DNA from: Prevotella sp.
GTDB taxonomy: Bacteria; Bacteroidota; Bacteroidia; Bacteroidales; Bacteroidaceae
Direction: 5' to 3'
NCBI GenBank assembly: GCA_016290175.1
Contig: JAEETD010000023.1
Span: forward strand, 1-38,717
DNA length: 38,717 nt
The stretch's first letter is position 1. Each line of letters starts with the position of its first letter. The position numbers and the translations under genes were made by a program. The notes beneath the pieces were generated by a model. It saw nothing but the letters and a program-made list of their open reading frames with translations. It ran no database searches and was not told the DNA's origin. Shown one piece after another: positions 16,584-23,500 of this stretch.

Positions 16584-18349
16584 TATTTCCCGAACAATAT
16601 CTTACGGTCACGCTCCAGCGCGGGCTTTGCCCATTCCTCAGGAACGAACTTCCAGTTGTGATTCGGCTGCGGATCCACAGTGCCCATCTTACGGATTTCC
16701 TCTGTCAGATAGTGACGCTGATCCAATTCCGTATTCCAGACAACACGTTTCTCCAGCTCATCCTTAGGGATGCCGGCACCGAGTGTCAGCAATTCACCAC
16801 CGCCATTGGCACGGTAGCTGTTCATCACCACCTTGTACTCTTTCTTCTCATCGAAGGGTTCGCCGTTCGACATTCTCAGGATCTTCACCTTCTGGCCGTC
16901 GGGCTTGGTCACGTCTACCTCGTAGTCGATACCACATGCGGAGTCGAAGTTGAAGGTATAGTACTGGAATCCTGTCCGTTGCTGGTCGCCAGTGGTCTGG
17001 TCGTTCAGTCTGAGAATGTGATCCTCAGGCTTCGTCATCGTGTTGGTCCACATGTCATAGCTGTACTCCAGATGCTTGCGCACCTCCTCGCCCGTCAGCC
17101 GCAGCACGAACATCAGGTTCTCAAATCTGTAGAGTTTGAACATATCGCCCTGCGTCACATCACCCGCCTGAATCACACTGTTGAAGGCGAGAGGGGCATT
17201 GAAGGATATCTCTGCACCTGAAATCTTCATCTGCAGGTTGTGGATCAGGTCGGTAAAGGCGGAGTTGCCGAAGAATCCGTCACGCGAATAGACGGGATTC
17301 TCGAATCGGCCTATCTTCTTACTTACATACTCCTTCACGGCATCGATCTTCGGCTGGAAATGACTGAGCATCTGCTCGTCGATGGCTTCCTTGGTCACAT
17401 CGATGATCTCGCCTTTGATATCCTTCTTCACCAGATGTCCGTTCTTGTACGAGAGTTCGATCTCTGCCTCCGCCACATTCTTCACATAACAGCTGGGATC
17501 GATGCAGAGCACCTTCTTGCCTTTATTGTTGGTAATCCAATCGTTATGTACCTGATGGTCGTGACCGAAGAAGATGATGTCGAAGCCAGGCACTTCTTTG
17601 GCGACGGCCTCGGTAGCGTCTTCCTCATATTCATCGGTCTTGATACCACCCTTCAGACCTGAATGGAACAGACCGAAGATCAGGTCGGGTTTCTCAACAT
17701 CCTGGATATACTTCACCCATTTCCTTGCACAGCTGGTCATCTCTTCAAACTCGAGACCTTTCCAGATCGACTTGTTCAGCCAGTTGGGAATGGCGGGTGT
17801 CAGCATGCCGATGATACAGATCTTCACACCGTCGACGTAATGCACGGAGTAGGGCTGGAGGCCGGTATAGATACTCTTGGGATCGGCCTTGCCGTTCTTG
17901 AACTCCTCCTTGACGATGTTCGCACCCAGCAACGGACAGCGCACCTCGCGGATCCATTTGTCGTAGACTTTGTGTCCAGGTTCAATGTCGTGATTGCCAA
18001 CGGTTTCTGCGTCGTATTTCATGTAGTTGATCACCGATGCAGCCAGATTCTCATCCTCGGGCATCACATAGTTCGTCCAGTACACACAGGGTTGGCCCTG
18101 CAGGATATCGCCATTGTCGATCAGCAGCAGGTGGTCACCATATTGCTGACGCTGTTTGTTGATATAGGTATTTGCACGGGTGAGGGTTCCGTCAATGGGC
18201 TTGTTGTTCATAAAGTCCCATGGGAAGAAATGTCCGTGCACATCGCTTGTCTCAATCACTTTCAGCTTCACGGTCTTCTTGGCAGGCTGTGCGGTAGTTG
18301 ATAATATCATCGCCATCAGGGCGGTCGTTAGTAATGTTATTCTTTTCAT
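16583..18349 (-). CDS. Secreted 5'-nucleotidase / 2',3'-cyclic phosphodiesterase family
   Basis: 588 residues from M at 18349, chosen because it starts a signal peptide (M-K-R-I-T-L-L, cleavage near S-T-T-A-Q); a longer reading to 18439 crosses the promoter. The metallophosphoesterase domain has E-T-S-D-V-H-G-H-F, G-N-H-D and G-H-D-H; the C-terminal half is the 5'-nucleotidase substrate domain (N-S-Y-R-A-N-G-G-G-E). It probably dephosphorylates nucleotides or opens cyclic 2',3'-nucleotides in the periplasm. It is coupled to nudC, whose products NMN and AMP are nucleotide substrates, although the two enzymes sit in different compartments. Confidence 0.9.
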   Translation of the reverse strand: MKRITLLTTALMAMILSTTAQPAKKTVKLKVIETSDVHGHFFPWDFMNNKPIDGTLTRANTYINKQRQQYGDHLLLIDNGDILQGQPCVYWTNYVMPEDENLAASVINYMKYDAETVGNHDIEPGHKVYDKWIREVRCPLLGANIVKEEFKNGKADPKSIYTGLQPYSVHYVDGVKICIIGMLTPAIPNWLNKSIWKGLEFEEMTSCARKWVKYIQDVEKPDLIFGLFHSGLKGGIKTDEYEEDATEAVAKEVPGFDIIFFGHDHQVHNDWITNNKGKKVLCIDPSCYVKNVAEAEIELSYKNGHLVKKDIKGEIIDVTKEAIDEQMLSHFQPKIDAVKEYVSKKIGRFENPVYSRDGFFGNSAFTDLIHNLQMKISGAEISFNAPLAFNSVIQAGDVTQGDMFKLYRFENLMFVLRLTGEEVRKHLEYSYDMWTNTMTKPEDHILRLNDQTTGDQQRTGFQYYTFNFDSACGIDYEVDVTKPDGQKVKILRMSNGEPFDEKKEYKVVMNSYRANGGGELLTLGAGIPKDELEKRVVWNTELDQRHYLTEEIRKMGTVDPQPNHNWKFVPEEWAKPALERDRKILFGK

Positions 18350-18367
18350 CGTCGGTTGAATTTTGTG

Positions 18368-18399
18368 CAAAGGTACATAATTTTCCCGATTTCCGCAAA
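18368..18399 (-). promoter_or_regulatory. 5'-nucleotidase-nudC promoter
   Basis: On the - strand TTTG (18396-18399), 20 nt, then TACCTTTG (18368-18375), 18 nt before the ATG. It is a full consensus. Confidence 0.85.
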
Positions 18400-18460
18400 T
18401 TTTGGTATACTTTTTGCTGTTATTTGTGTAAAGAATCATTATAAATAAGGAGGAAAGATT

Positions 18461-19153
18461 ATGGCATTCGTAGATTATTACAAGATTTTAGGCGTCGACA
18501 AGACGATACCGCAGAAGGATGTGAAGAAGGCATATCTGAAACGCGCCAAGCAGTTTCATCCCGACCTTCACCCCGATGATCCTAAGGCGCAGGCGAAGTT
18601 CCAGGCGCTTCAGGAGGCATATGAGGTGATTGGCGATCCTGAGAAGCGGAAGAAATACGATCAGTATGGTGAACAGTGGAAACAGGCTGAGCAGTTCCAG
18701 GGCTTTGGTGGAGGAGCAGGTGCTGGAGGGGGCAATCCCTTTGGCGGCTTCGACTTCTCGGGCTTCGGTTCTGCTGGTGGCGCTGGTGGCTTCAGTGATT
18801 TCTTCGAGAGTCTCTTCGGGCGTAAGGGTCAGCAAGGTGGGGGCTTCGGTGGCTTCCAGGGTTTCGGCGGCACATCTGCGCGTACACATTCCGGCGAGAT
18901 GAATGCCAATGTGACCATTGATCTCTATACTGCCTTGCTGGGTGGTGAGGTGATCCTGTCACTCTCCAACGGTCAGAAGGTCAAGATGAAGGTAAAGCCT
19001 GAGACGCAGCCGGGCACAAAAGTCCGTCTCCGCGGCAAGGGTTATGACCGCGGAGACGGTACCTTCGGCGATCTGGTCATTACCTATCAGGTCAAACTGC
19101 CTACCAATCTTACTGAGCAGCAGAAGCAGCTTCTTCGCCAGATGCGTCTCTAA
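18461..19153 (+). CDS. Short DnaJ/CbpA-like co-chaperone
   Basis: 230 residues. The J domain (1-70) has H33-P-D35, needed to stimulate DnaK. A long Gly/Phe-rich stretch (about 80-145) follows, then one beta-rich substrate-binding domain ([23 protein letters not shown]). There is no Cys-rich zinc finger, and only about 85 residues of C-terminal domain remain where CbpA has two such domains, so this is a shortened class B protein. A strong AAGGAGGAA ribosome site lies at 18447-18454, unusual for this phylum. It converges on the Spy-like gene with 7 nt between stops. No DnaK gene is nearby. Confidence 0.88.
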   Translation: MAFVDYYKILGVDKTIPQKDVKKAYLKRAKQFHPDLHPDDPKAQAKFQALQEAYEVIGDPEKRKKYDQYGEQWKQAEQFQGFGGGAGAGGGNPFGGFDFSGFGSAGGAGGFSDFFESLFGRKGQQGGGFGGFQGFGGTSARTHSGEMNANVTIDLYTALLGGEVILSLSNGQKVKMKVKPETQPGTKVRLRGKGYDRGDGTFGDLVITYQVKLPTNLTEQQKQLLRQMRL

Positions 19154-19160
19154 ATTTATA

Positions 19161-19721
19161 TTATTGTTTTTGTGGTTTTGGCTGACGGGGAGACTTGCCG
19201 TCGTGCTTGCCGGCATTGGGATGACCACCTTTGGGACGTGGACCAGCATTCCATTTGCCGCGCTGATTGGCTGGACCGCGCTTGGCAAGACGGTTCATCG
19301 ACTGTTTCTCCAGGTCATAGACGCGCTGGATCTGTTTGGCACTCAGGAACTTGCTGTATTTGTTGTAATAGTCCTGACGGAGTGTGAGCACTTTCTGACT
19401 GTGGTCAAACTGGTCCTTGATGGCCTTTTCGGCTTCGGCATCAGTCATCTCAGCCCTGTTCTTGTGCTTTCCCTTTCCTTGGGGACGGAGGGCCCACAGT
19501 TCTTTCTGATAGGCGCAGAAGGTCTCGATGAACTTCTGGCTGGTGGCATCGTCGAGTGCCAGTTGACGGGAGATGTGCTTGGCCTGCATCTCTGCCATCT
19601 GCTCGCGGCTCATGCGCTGTTTCTTACTGGGTTGCTGGCCGTTGTTCTCTTGTGCCGAGACGGCGGTGCTGAAGGCAACCATCATGATGGTCGTCAGCAG
19701 GATTCTAAATACTTTCTTCAT
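19161..19721 (-). CDS. Spy/CpxP-like periplasmic protein
   Basis: 186 residues with a signal peptide (M-K-K-V-F-R, cleavage near V-S-A-Q). The middle (about 40-140) is predicted helical and rich in Q, K, R and E, with L-x-x-x-Q-x-x-x-Y-Y-x-K-Y-x-K-F-L-S-A-K-Q-I, like the helical LTxxQ-type Spy/CpxP periplasmic chaperones. The tail is Gly/Pro/Lys-rich. It overlaps the anti-sigma gene by 17 nt and ends a three-gene operon headed by an ECF sigma factor. By analogy it may sense or buffer envelope stress; that role is inference. Confidence 0.75.
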   Translation of the reverse strand: MKKVFRILLTTIMMVAFSTAVSAQENNGQQPSKKQRMSREQMAEMQAKHISRQLALDDATSQKFIETFCAYQKELWALRPQGKGKHKNRAEMTDAEAEKAIKDQFDHSQKVLTLRQDYYNKYSKFLSAKQIQRVYDLEKQSMNRLAKRGPANQRGKWNAGPRPKGGHPNAGKHDGKSPRQPKPQKQ

Positions 19722-20112
19722 TGCTCAAGTCGTTTAAGTTATTTAATTCGTTGTCTAGAATAAGTTCTTCCTGATATACCTCGAGCAGGTAGTCCTGGTC
19801 TTCGGTGCTGAGATTGTTGAACGCCAGTTCCACGCTGTCGAAGTCGTCGAGGGCGGTGTCCTGACCTTGTGGCAGCACCTTCTTGACGACGAGGAACAGG
19901 GCGATGCATGCGGCGATGGCAATAGCCGCACGGAGGGCCATGCGAATGACCTTGGCCTTCTTGGTACTTCCGGCCTTATCGGACTCTCCGGCTGAGACAG
20001 CATCCTCTTTCCACTTTTCCATCACGCTGTCTTCCAGTTTCTCGAAGAAGCCGTCGGGCACGGTGTAGGGCATCTGCTTGCCGATTCTGCTGAAATCATA
20101 GTTCTGTTCCAT
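19705..20112 (-). CDS. Probable membrane anti-sigma factor
   Basis: 135 residues: a soluble N-terminal part of about 50 residues, one transmembrane segment at about 58-80 (M-A-L-R-A-A-I-A-I-A-A-C) and an acidic C-terminal part rich in E, D, L and N. There is no HxxxCxxC zinc motif, so it is not a classical ZAS anti-sigma. Its place 3 nt after the ECF sigma gene, plus the membrane topology, supports an anti-sigma or sensor role. The acidic tail facing the periplasm could be the sensing part. No FecR domain is present. Confidence 0.72.
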   Translation of the reverse strand: MEQNYDFSRIGKQMPYTVPDGFFEKLEDSVMEKWKEDAVSAGESDKAGSTKKAKVIRMALRAAIAIAACIALFLVVKKVLPQGQDTALDDFDSVELAFNNLSTEDQDYLLEVYQEELILDNELNNLNDLSNEESI

Positions 20113-20115
20113 AAG

Positions 20116-20658
20116 CTATATGTCGTTTGAGTTCATATATTTGATAATTTTCTCCTTGGCGATGTGGTAGTTCACCTTGGCGGTGGCCTCTGTGGAGCCT
20201 GTGACGGCTGCTATCTCGCGATACGACATGTCGTCGTAGTAGCGGAGGTTGAAAGCCAGTTGCTGTTTGGCGGGCAGGGCGGTGATGGCTTCCTGCAGTC
20301 TGATGGCCTCTGCGTTGCCGTATTCGAAATAGTCATCGGCCTTCATTGTGAGAGCGATAAGCGGCGTTTCATCGAGCGACAGTGTTGCCTTGCCCTGGTT
20401 CCGACCCAGCAGGCGCAGGGCCTCGTTGGTGGCGATGCGGAAGATCCAGGCCTTCAGCGTTCCTTCGCCGCTGTATTGACTGAAGGATCGGAAGATGCGG
20501 AGAAACGTGTCCTGCGTCGCGTCTTGTGCATCATCATGGCTGACCACCAGTCGGCGGATGTGCCAATAGACGGGCTCCTTGTATTCTGCCATCAGCAGCC
20601 GGAAGCCTTTTTCTGCGTTCTCCCTGATCAGTGGGATGATTTGATTTTCTTCAGTCAT
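20116..20658 (-). CDS. ECF-type RNA polymerase sigma factor
   Basis: 180 residues. Region 2 (about 10-80) has D-D-A-Q-D-A-T-Q-D-T-F-L-R-I-F and W-I-F-R-I-A-T-N-E-A; region 4 (about 120-175) has L-P-A-K-Q-Q-L-A-F-N-L-R-Y and the HTH M-S-Y-R-E-I-A-A-V-T-G-S-T-E-A-T-A-K-V-N-Y-H. There are no regions 1 or 3, as usual for sigma-70 group IV. It heads an operon with the membrane protein and the Spy-like protein, typical of an envelope-responsive sigma. No clear housekeeping promoter is visible upstream, consistent with autoregulation. Confidence 0.92.
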   Translation of the reverse strand: MTEENQIIPLIRENAEKGFRLLMAEYKEPVYWHIRRLVVSHDDAQDATQDTFLRIFRSFSQYSGEGTLKAWIFRIATNEALRLLGRNQGKATLSLDETPLIALTMKADDYFEYGNAEAIRLQEAITALPAKQQLAFNLRYYDDMSYREIAAVTGSTEATAKVNYHIAKEKIIKYMNSNDI

Positions 20659-20765
20659 CTATTATTATGACCTTCCGAACAGCGGAAAGTAAAAAAGAAG
20701 TGACCGAAAAACTTCATTTTCTTTCTTTGGCCCAGATGACATATTAAAACTTTCAGCGTGCTATT

Positions 20766-20797
20766 TTTGGTGTTTTAGATTTTTTACCTTACCTTTG
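20766..20797 (+). promoter_or_regulatory. Promoter of small secreted coiled-coil protein
   Basis: TTTG (20766-20769), 20 nt, then TACCTTTG (20790-20797). It is a full consensus. The ATG follows 9 nt after the -7 box, so the leader is only a few nucleotides. Confidence 0.85.
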
Positions 20798-20806
20798 CAT
20801 CAGAAT

Positions 20807-21388
20807 ATGAAATCAAAGGTAATTATTGCATTTATAGCACTGATGATGGCAAATGCCAGCGCCAATGCACAGACATCTCTTAATGGGAGGGTGTATCACC
20901 ATCCGAACATTATGGAGAAAGTGATGGAAAAGGAAGCAGACCTCGACAAGGAAATTGCCGAAGCCCGGGCAAAGGCTATTGCCAAAAAGGAAAAGGAGAA
21001 AGGCCGTAAGCTGACGCAAAAGGAGACGGCTGAGTTGGACAAAGCAATAGCTGAGGCCAAGAAACAGGCTGAAGCCGCGAAAAAAGCCCTGACGGTGGCG
21101 ATAACCATCGAGTTTACTAGCGCTACAGACGTTGTCATGAAGCAAAATACTAAGGTTGACGACGATGCTTTGAAAAACATGGGAGTAGGATGGCTTAAAC
21201 GCAAAGCCCTTAAAGCGTCACTCGCATTGGCGCCTGATTCTCATAAAGCTAAGTACGAGGTAAAGGGAAACAAAGTGATAGTTATCGACGGCAAAGATCG
21301 CGATACACTTATGCTTAGCAATGACGGTAAGACACTTAGTGGCCTGTTCGACAAGAATACGAAATACACGCTGAAAAGAACAAAATAA
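20807..21388 (+). CDS. Small secreted protein with Ala/Lys/Glu coiled coil
   Basis: 193 residues from ATG 20807 (M-K-S-K-V-I-I); a Met four codons earlier lies inside the promoter. The signal peptide is cleaved near A-N-A-Q. Residues about 30-95 form a charged Ala/Lys/Glu helix (likely coiled coil), and residues about 95-193 look like beta strands with D-x-x-x-L-M-L-S-N-D-G-K-T-L near the end, like small lipocalin-type or DUF secreted proteins. I do not recognise the family. It stands alone with its own strong promoter, divergent from the ECF sigma operon about 150 nt away. Confidence 0.75.
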   Translation: MKSKVIIAFIALMMANASANAQTSLNGRVYHHPNIMEKVMEKEADLDKEIAEARAKAIAKKEKEKGRKLTQKETAELDKAIAEAKKQAEAAKKALTVAITIEFTSATDVVMKQNTKVDDDALKNMGVGWLKRKALKASLALAPDSHKAKYEVKGNKVIVIDGKDRDTLMLSNDGKTLSGLFDKNTKYTLKRTK

Positions 21389-21478
21389 AGGGCATAAACG
21401 TTCCTGGAACAATTGTGCCCACCCTCTGTTACAAACAAAGATAATCAAAACATCTGAAAAAGCCATAACTATGACGTA

Positions 21479-21550
21479 GTTTTATCAAACGCTGCCTTAG
21501 TTTTAACAAACGATGTCTTGGTTTTAGCAAACGCTGACAGCGTTTTAACT
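21479..21550. repeat. Three 21-bp tandem repeats plus a partial fourth (GTTTTANCAAACG)
   Basis: Units 21479-21499, 21500-21520 and 21521-21541 all begin GTTTTA and share CAAACG-TG. A fourth partial unit starts at 21542. The length is exactly two helical turns. The units diverge at several positions, so they are not a recent duplication. In one frame they read as a heptapeptide repeat (V-L-x-N-x), but no start codon opens that frame. Confidence 0.85.
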
Positions 21551-21708
21551 TCACCCCGTACCTTACTTCCTTTGAGCCCGGCACTTTCTCCCTTTTAGCT
21601 GGGACCTCTCAAACATTTACCTGACATCTCTCTCAGCGCATGTACCTTCCCTTTTGCGCTATTACCCGTCACAAGATCAACAATTACCTTGGAAAAACGA
21701 CGAAAAAG

Positions 21709-21739
21709 TTTGTTTATTCAGGAAAATGCACTATCTTTG
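21709..21739 (+). promoter_or_regulatory. Promoter of the DUF4304-DUF2019 cassette
   Basis: TTTG (21709-21712), 19 nt, then TATCTTTG (21732-21739). The DUF4304 ATG follows at 21800, leaving a leader of about 55 nt. Confidence 0.8.
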
Positions 21740-21799
21740 CAGCAGAAACGATGCAGTCGACAGTTGAGTACGCAAGCTATAGTGAGCTTAAAGTAACAT

Positions 21800-22243
21800 A
21801 TGGATAGTACAACATTAAAAAAAACTATAACTGATATTTTAGTTCCACTTGGATTTAAAAAGGAGGGGACTAATTCTTGGATAAGAAAAGCAGAAGAAAT
21901 CTCTATGAAGGTGTATTTGCAAAAATCATCCTTCAGCAAATTGTATTACTTTAATGATTACTATATTATAAACAAAATGCATATAAATTCCTCTGGAGAA
22001 AATGAATGCTTTGGAGACATTAAATATAGTGATTATAAACTATTATCCAAAATGTGTGATTTAGAATCCAATATCTCGGATGATGAAAGAGTAAAAATAT
22101 TACGAAATCTGATAAGCAAAGATTTTTCTAACCATCGATATATCGAAACGGAAAAAGAATTGAAGGAAATGCTCATAAAAAGTAATATGCCTGTGTTTCT
22201 TGTGATAAAGAAATACTTAGGTATAGATTCGATGGAGCCATGA
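21800..22243 (+). CDS. DUF4304-like protein
   Basis: 147 residues, no signal peptide or membrane segment. The opening (L-V-P-L-G-F-K-K-E-G-T-N-S-W-I-R-K-A-E-E) fits the DUF4304 pattern of a short helix, then L-G-F-K-K-x-G and a W/Y strand. Codon use is clearly AT-rich compared with the neighbours, suggesting acquisition. Its stop overlaps the ATG of a 25-codon frame (ATGA), and the DUF2019 gene follows 88 nt later on the same strand. DUF4304 members are often scattered accessory genes; an immunity-like role has been suggested for such small proteins, but nothing here proves it. Confidence 0.72.
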   Translation: MDSTTLKKTITDILVPLGFKKEGTNSWIRKAEEISMKVYLQKSSFSKLYYFNDYYIINKMHINSSGENECFGDIKYSDYKLLSKMCDLESNISDDERVKILRNLISKDFSNHRYIETEKELKEMLIKSNMPVFLVIKKYLGIDSMEP

Positions 22244-22317
22244 TTCTACGAAATAATGAATACCTTGACGAGAATCATTTAATAAAAAGAAGAAGAGTCA
22301 TCTGTGATTATATATAA
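22240..22317 (+). CDS. Possible 25-residue peptide between DUF4304 and DUF2019 genes
   Basis: An ATG overlapping the DUF4304 stop (ATGA) opens a 25-codon frame ending TAA, with a basic patch K-R-R-R. It could be a coupled small protein, the remnant of a lost gene, or chance. No homologue is recognised. Confidence 0.25.
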   Translation: MILRNNEYLDENHLIKRRRVICDYI

Positions 22318-22331
22318 TTGACATCGTGCGA

Positions 22332-23330
22332 ATGAAGACAATAGAGAATGTGGATGAGGCCTTAAGAGTGTTTGAGGAGAATTCCATCATACAAGCTAAG
22401 ACGTTGGAAACGGGTAATTATAAGTTGGGGAATAAGTGTTTTGATGATATAATGAAATGCCTTTCCTATCTTTATAAACAAGGGAAAATGGAAATGCTGG
22501 AGCCATTTCTTTCGCATGAGAATGCAGGGGTAAGGGAAACTGCAGCATACGCATATTTATATGTATGCCCTCAAAAAGGCGAAGATGTTTTATCGGAGAT
22601 AGCAAATGGTAATTATGGCTTTCTCAGTATCAATGCTGAGAAGACTTTGAAAGAATGGAGAGAGGGAAGATTGGAATTTCTTTTCATTAGCAACCTCCAA
22701 ACCTCCAAGCAACAACTATGGGACGAATATCAGCGGAAGTTCGTTGAAGAAAATGACAAGGCGTTTAAACGTCATAATAAAATGTCGCTTTGGCTTCTGA
22801 TTCCTTGGGGAATAGCAATGATTGTGTGTCTGAAAACTGGGCAGCTGCAAATGTGTATGCTCGTTCTGGCGCTGTTATTTATAATTGCCTATCCAATGAA
22901 GAAATGGATGGACAAAGACTCCAAGGATATAAAGAAGAAACTTAATTTATGGTATCAGCAGATGGCTGAGCAGCAGGCCAAAGCACATGAAGCTGAAGAT
23001 AGCCAACTCAAAGCACAACCGATGGTATATCCTGCTTTCGAGTCTTTTGCGATGGCAGACATGGAATCGATAGTGAATGAAAAGGATGTTTGCGTGGCAT
23101 TCTATGAATACTATGGCGATCATCTTTATTATATCCATTATGTAGATGATAAAGCAAAAGAGATATTCGTTGAAAACGCAGAGAGCCATGAAATCGTTTC
23201 CCTTGACTACGACGAACTTGATGAATACTATCAGCAACTTGAAGGCTTGTCGGAAATGCTTGATTCTCTTGAAGTCGCTTATGTCGGTACAATATCAATG
23301 GAGGATTTCAAGTCATTTCTTAAACAGTAG
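22332..23330 (+). CDS. DUF2019 (HEAT-like) membrane protein
   Basis: 333 residues from ATG 22332 (a GTG two codons earlier is also in frame). Residues about 10-110 match the DUF2019 pattern well: L-F/F-E-E, N-K-C-F-D-D, F-L-S-H-E-N-A-G-V-R-E-T-A-A-Y-A-Y-L, then N-A-E-K-T-L-K-E-W-R-E-G. Two transmembrane segments lie at about 157-175 and 180-198 (L-W-L-L-I-P-W-G and L-V-L-A-L-L-F-I-I-A-Y). The C-terminal third is acidic with Y-Y-G-D-H-L-Y-Y-I-H-Y and is not recognised. AT-rich like DUF4304. Fusion of a DUF2019 module to a membrane anchor is unusual in my experience, but I have no count. Confidence 0.78.
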   Translation: MKTIENVDEALRVFEENSIIQAKTLETGNYKLGNKCFDDIMKCLSYLYKQGKMEMLEPFLSHENAGVRETAAYAYLYVCPQKGEDVLSEIANGNYGFLSINAEKTLKEWREGRLEFLFISNLQTSKQQLWDEYQRKFVEENDKAFKRHNKMSLWLLIPWGIAMIVCLKTGQLQMCMLVLALLFIIAYPMKKWMDKDSKDIKKKLNLWYQQMAEQQAKAHEAEDSQLKAQPMVYPAFESFAMADMESIVNEKDVCVAFYEYYGDHLYYIHYVDDKAKEIFVENAESHEIVSLDYDELDEYYQQLEGLSEMLDSLEVAYVGTISMEDFKSFLKQ

Positions 23331-23500
23331 GAACCGATCTGACGGGGGGGGTATGGAGCAAAAGTAACTTGGCTCTGCCGTGTTGAAGAACCTTTCCATA
23401 ACTCCATTATTTGCCGCAAAGACACGAAAATAGACTGAAAGTACAAAACTTTCAATTGAAAAAAGTGACTTAATCTGATTTTTTTCGTACCTTTGCAGCA
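23331..23500. promoter_or_regulatory. uvrD upstream region and promoter
   Basis: TACCTTTG (23488-23495) lies 5 nt before the uvrD ATG, so the transcript should be leaderless or nearly so. No TTTG -33 box is at the proper distance. An eight-G run (23344-23351) follows the DUF2019 stop. No other gene is seen in the gap. Confidence 0.65.

Larger units (their letters stand above)
21389..21799. other. 411-nt non-coding stretch at the left edge of the AT-rich block
   Basis: It holds no convincing gene. It contains a weak hairpin (GGGCA 21390-21394 with TGCCC 21416-21420) just past the secreted-protein stop, three 21-bp tandem repeats, a mixed pyrimidine-rich stretch, and the promoter of the DUF4304 gene. 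An 18-codon frame (21751-21807) overlaps the next start codon and could be a leader peptide, but has no supporting ribosome site. Confidence 0.6.

Noticed and set aside
21479..21550. CRISPR array
   Set aside because: Units are contiguous without spacers and diverge from each other; no cas genes are present.
21800..23330. Polymorphic toxin-immunity pair
   Set aside because: No toxin domain, secretion marker or nuclease motif is seen; kept only as a hypothesis.
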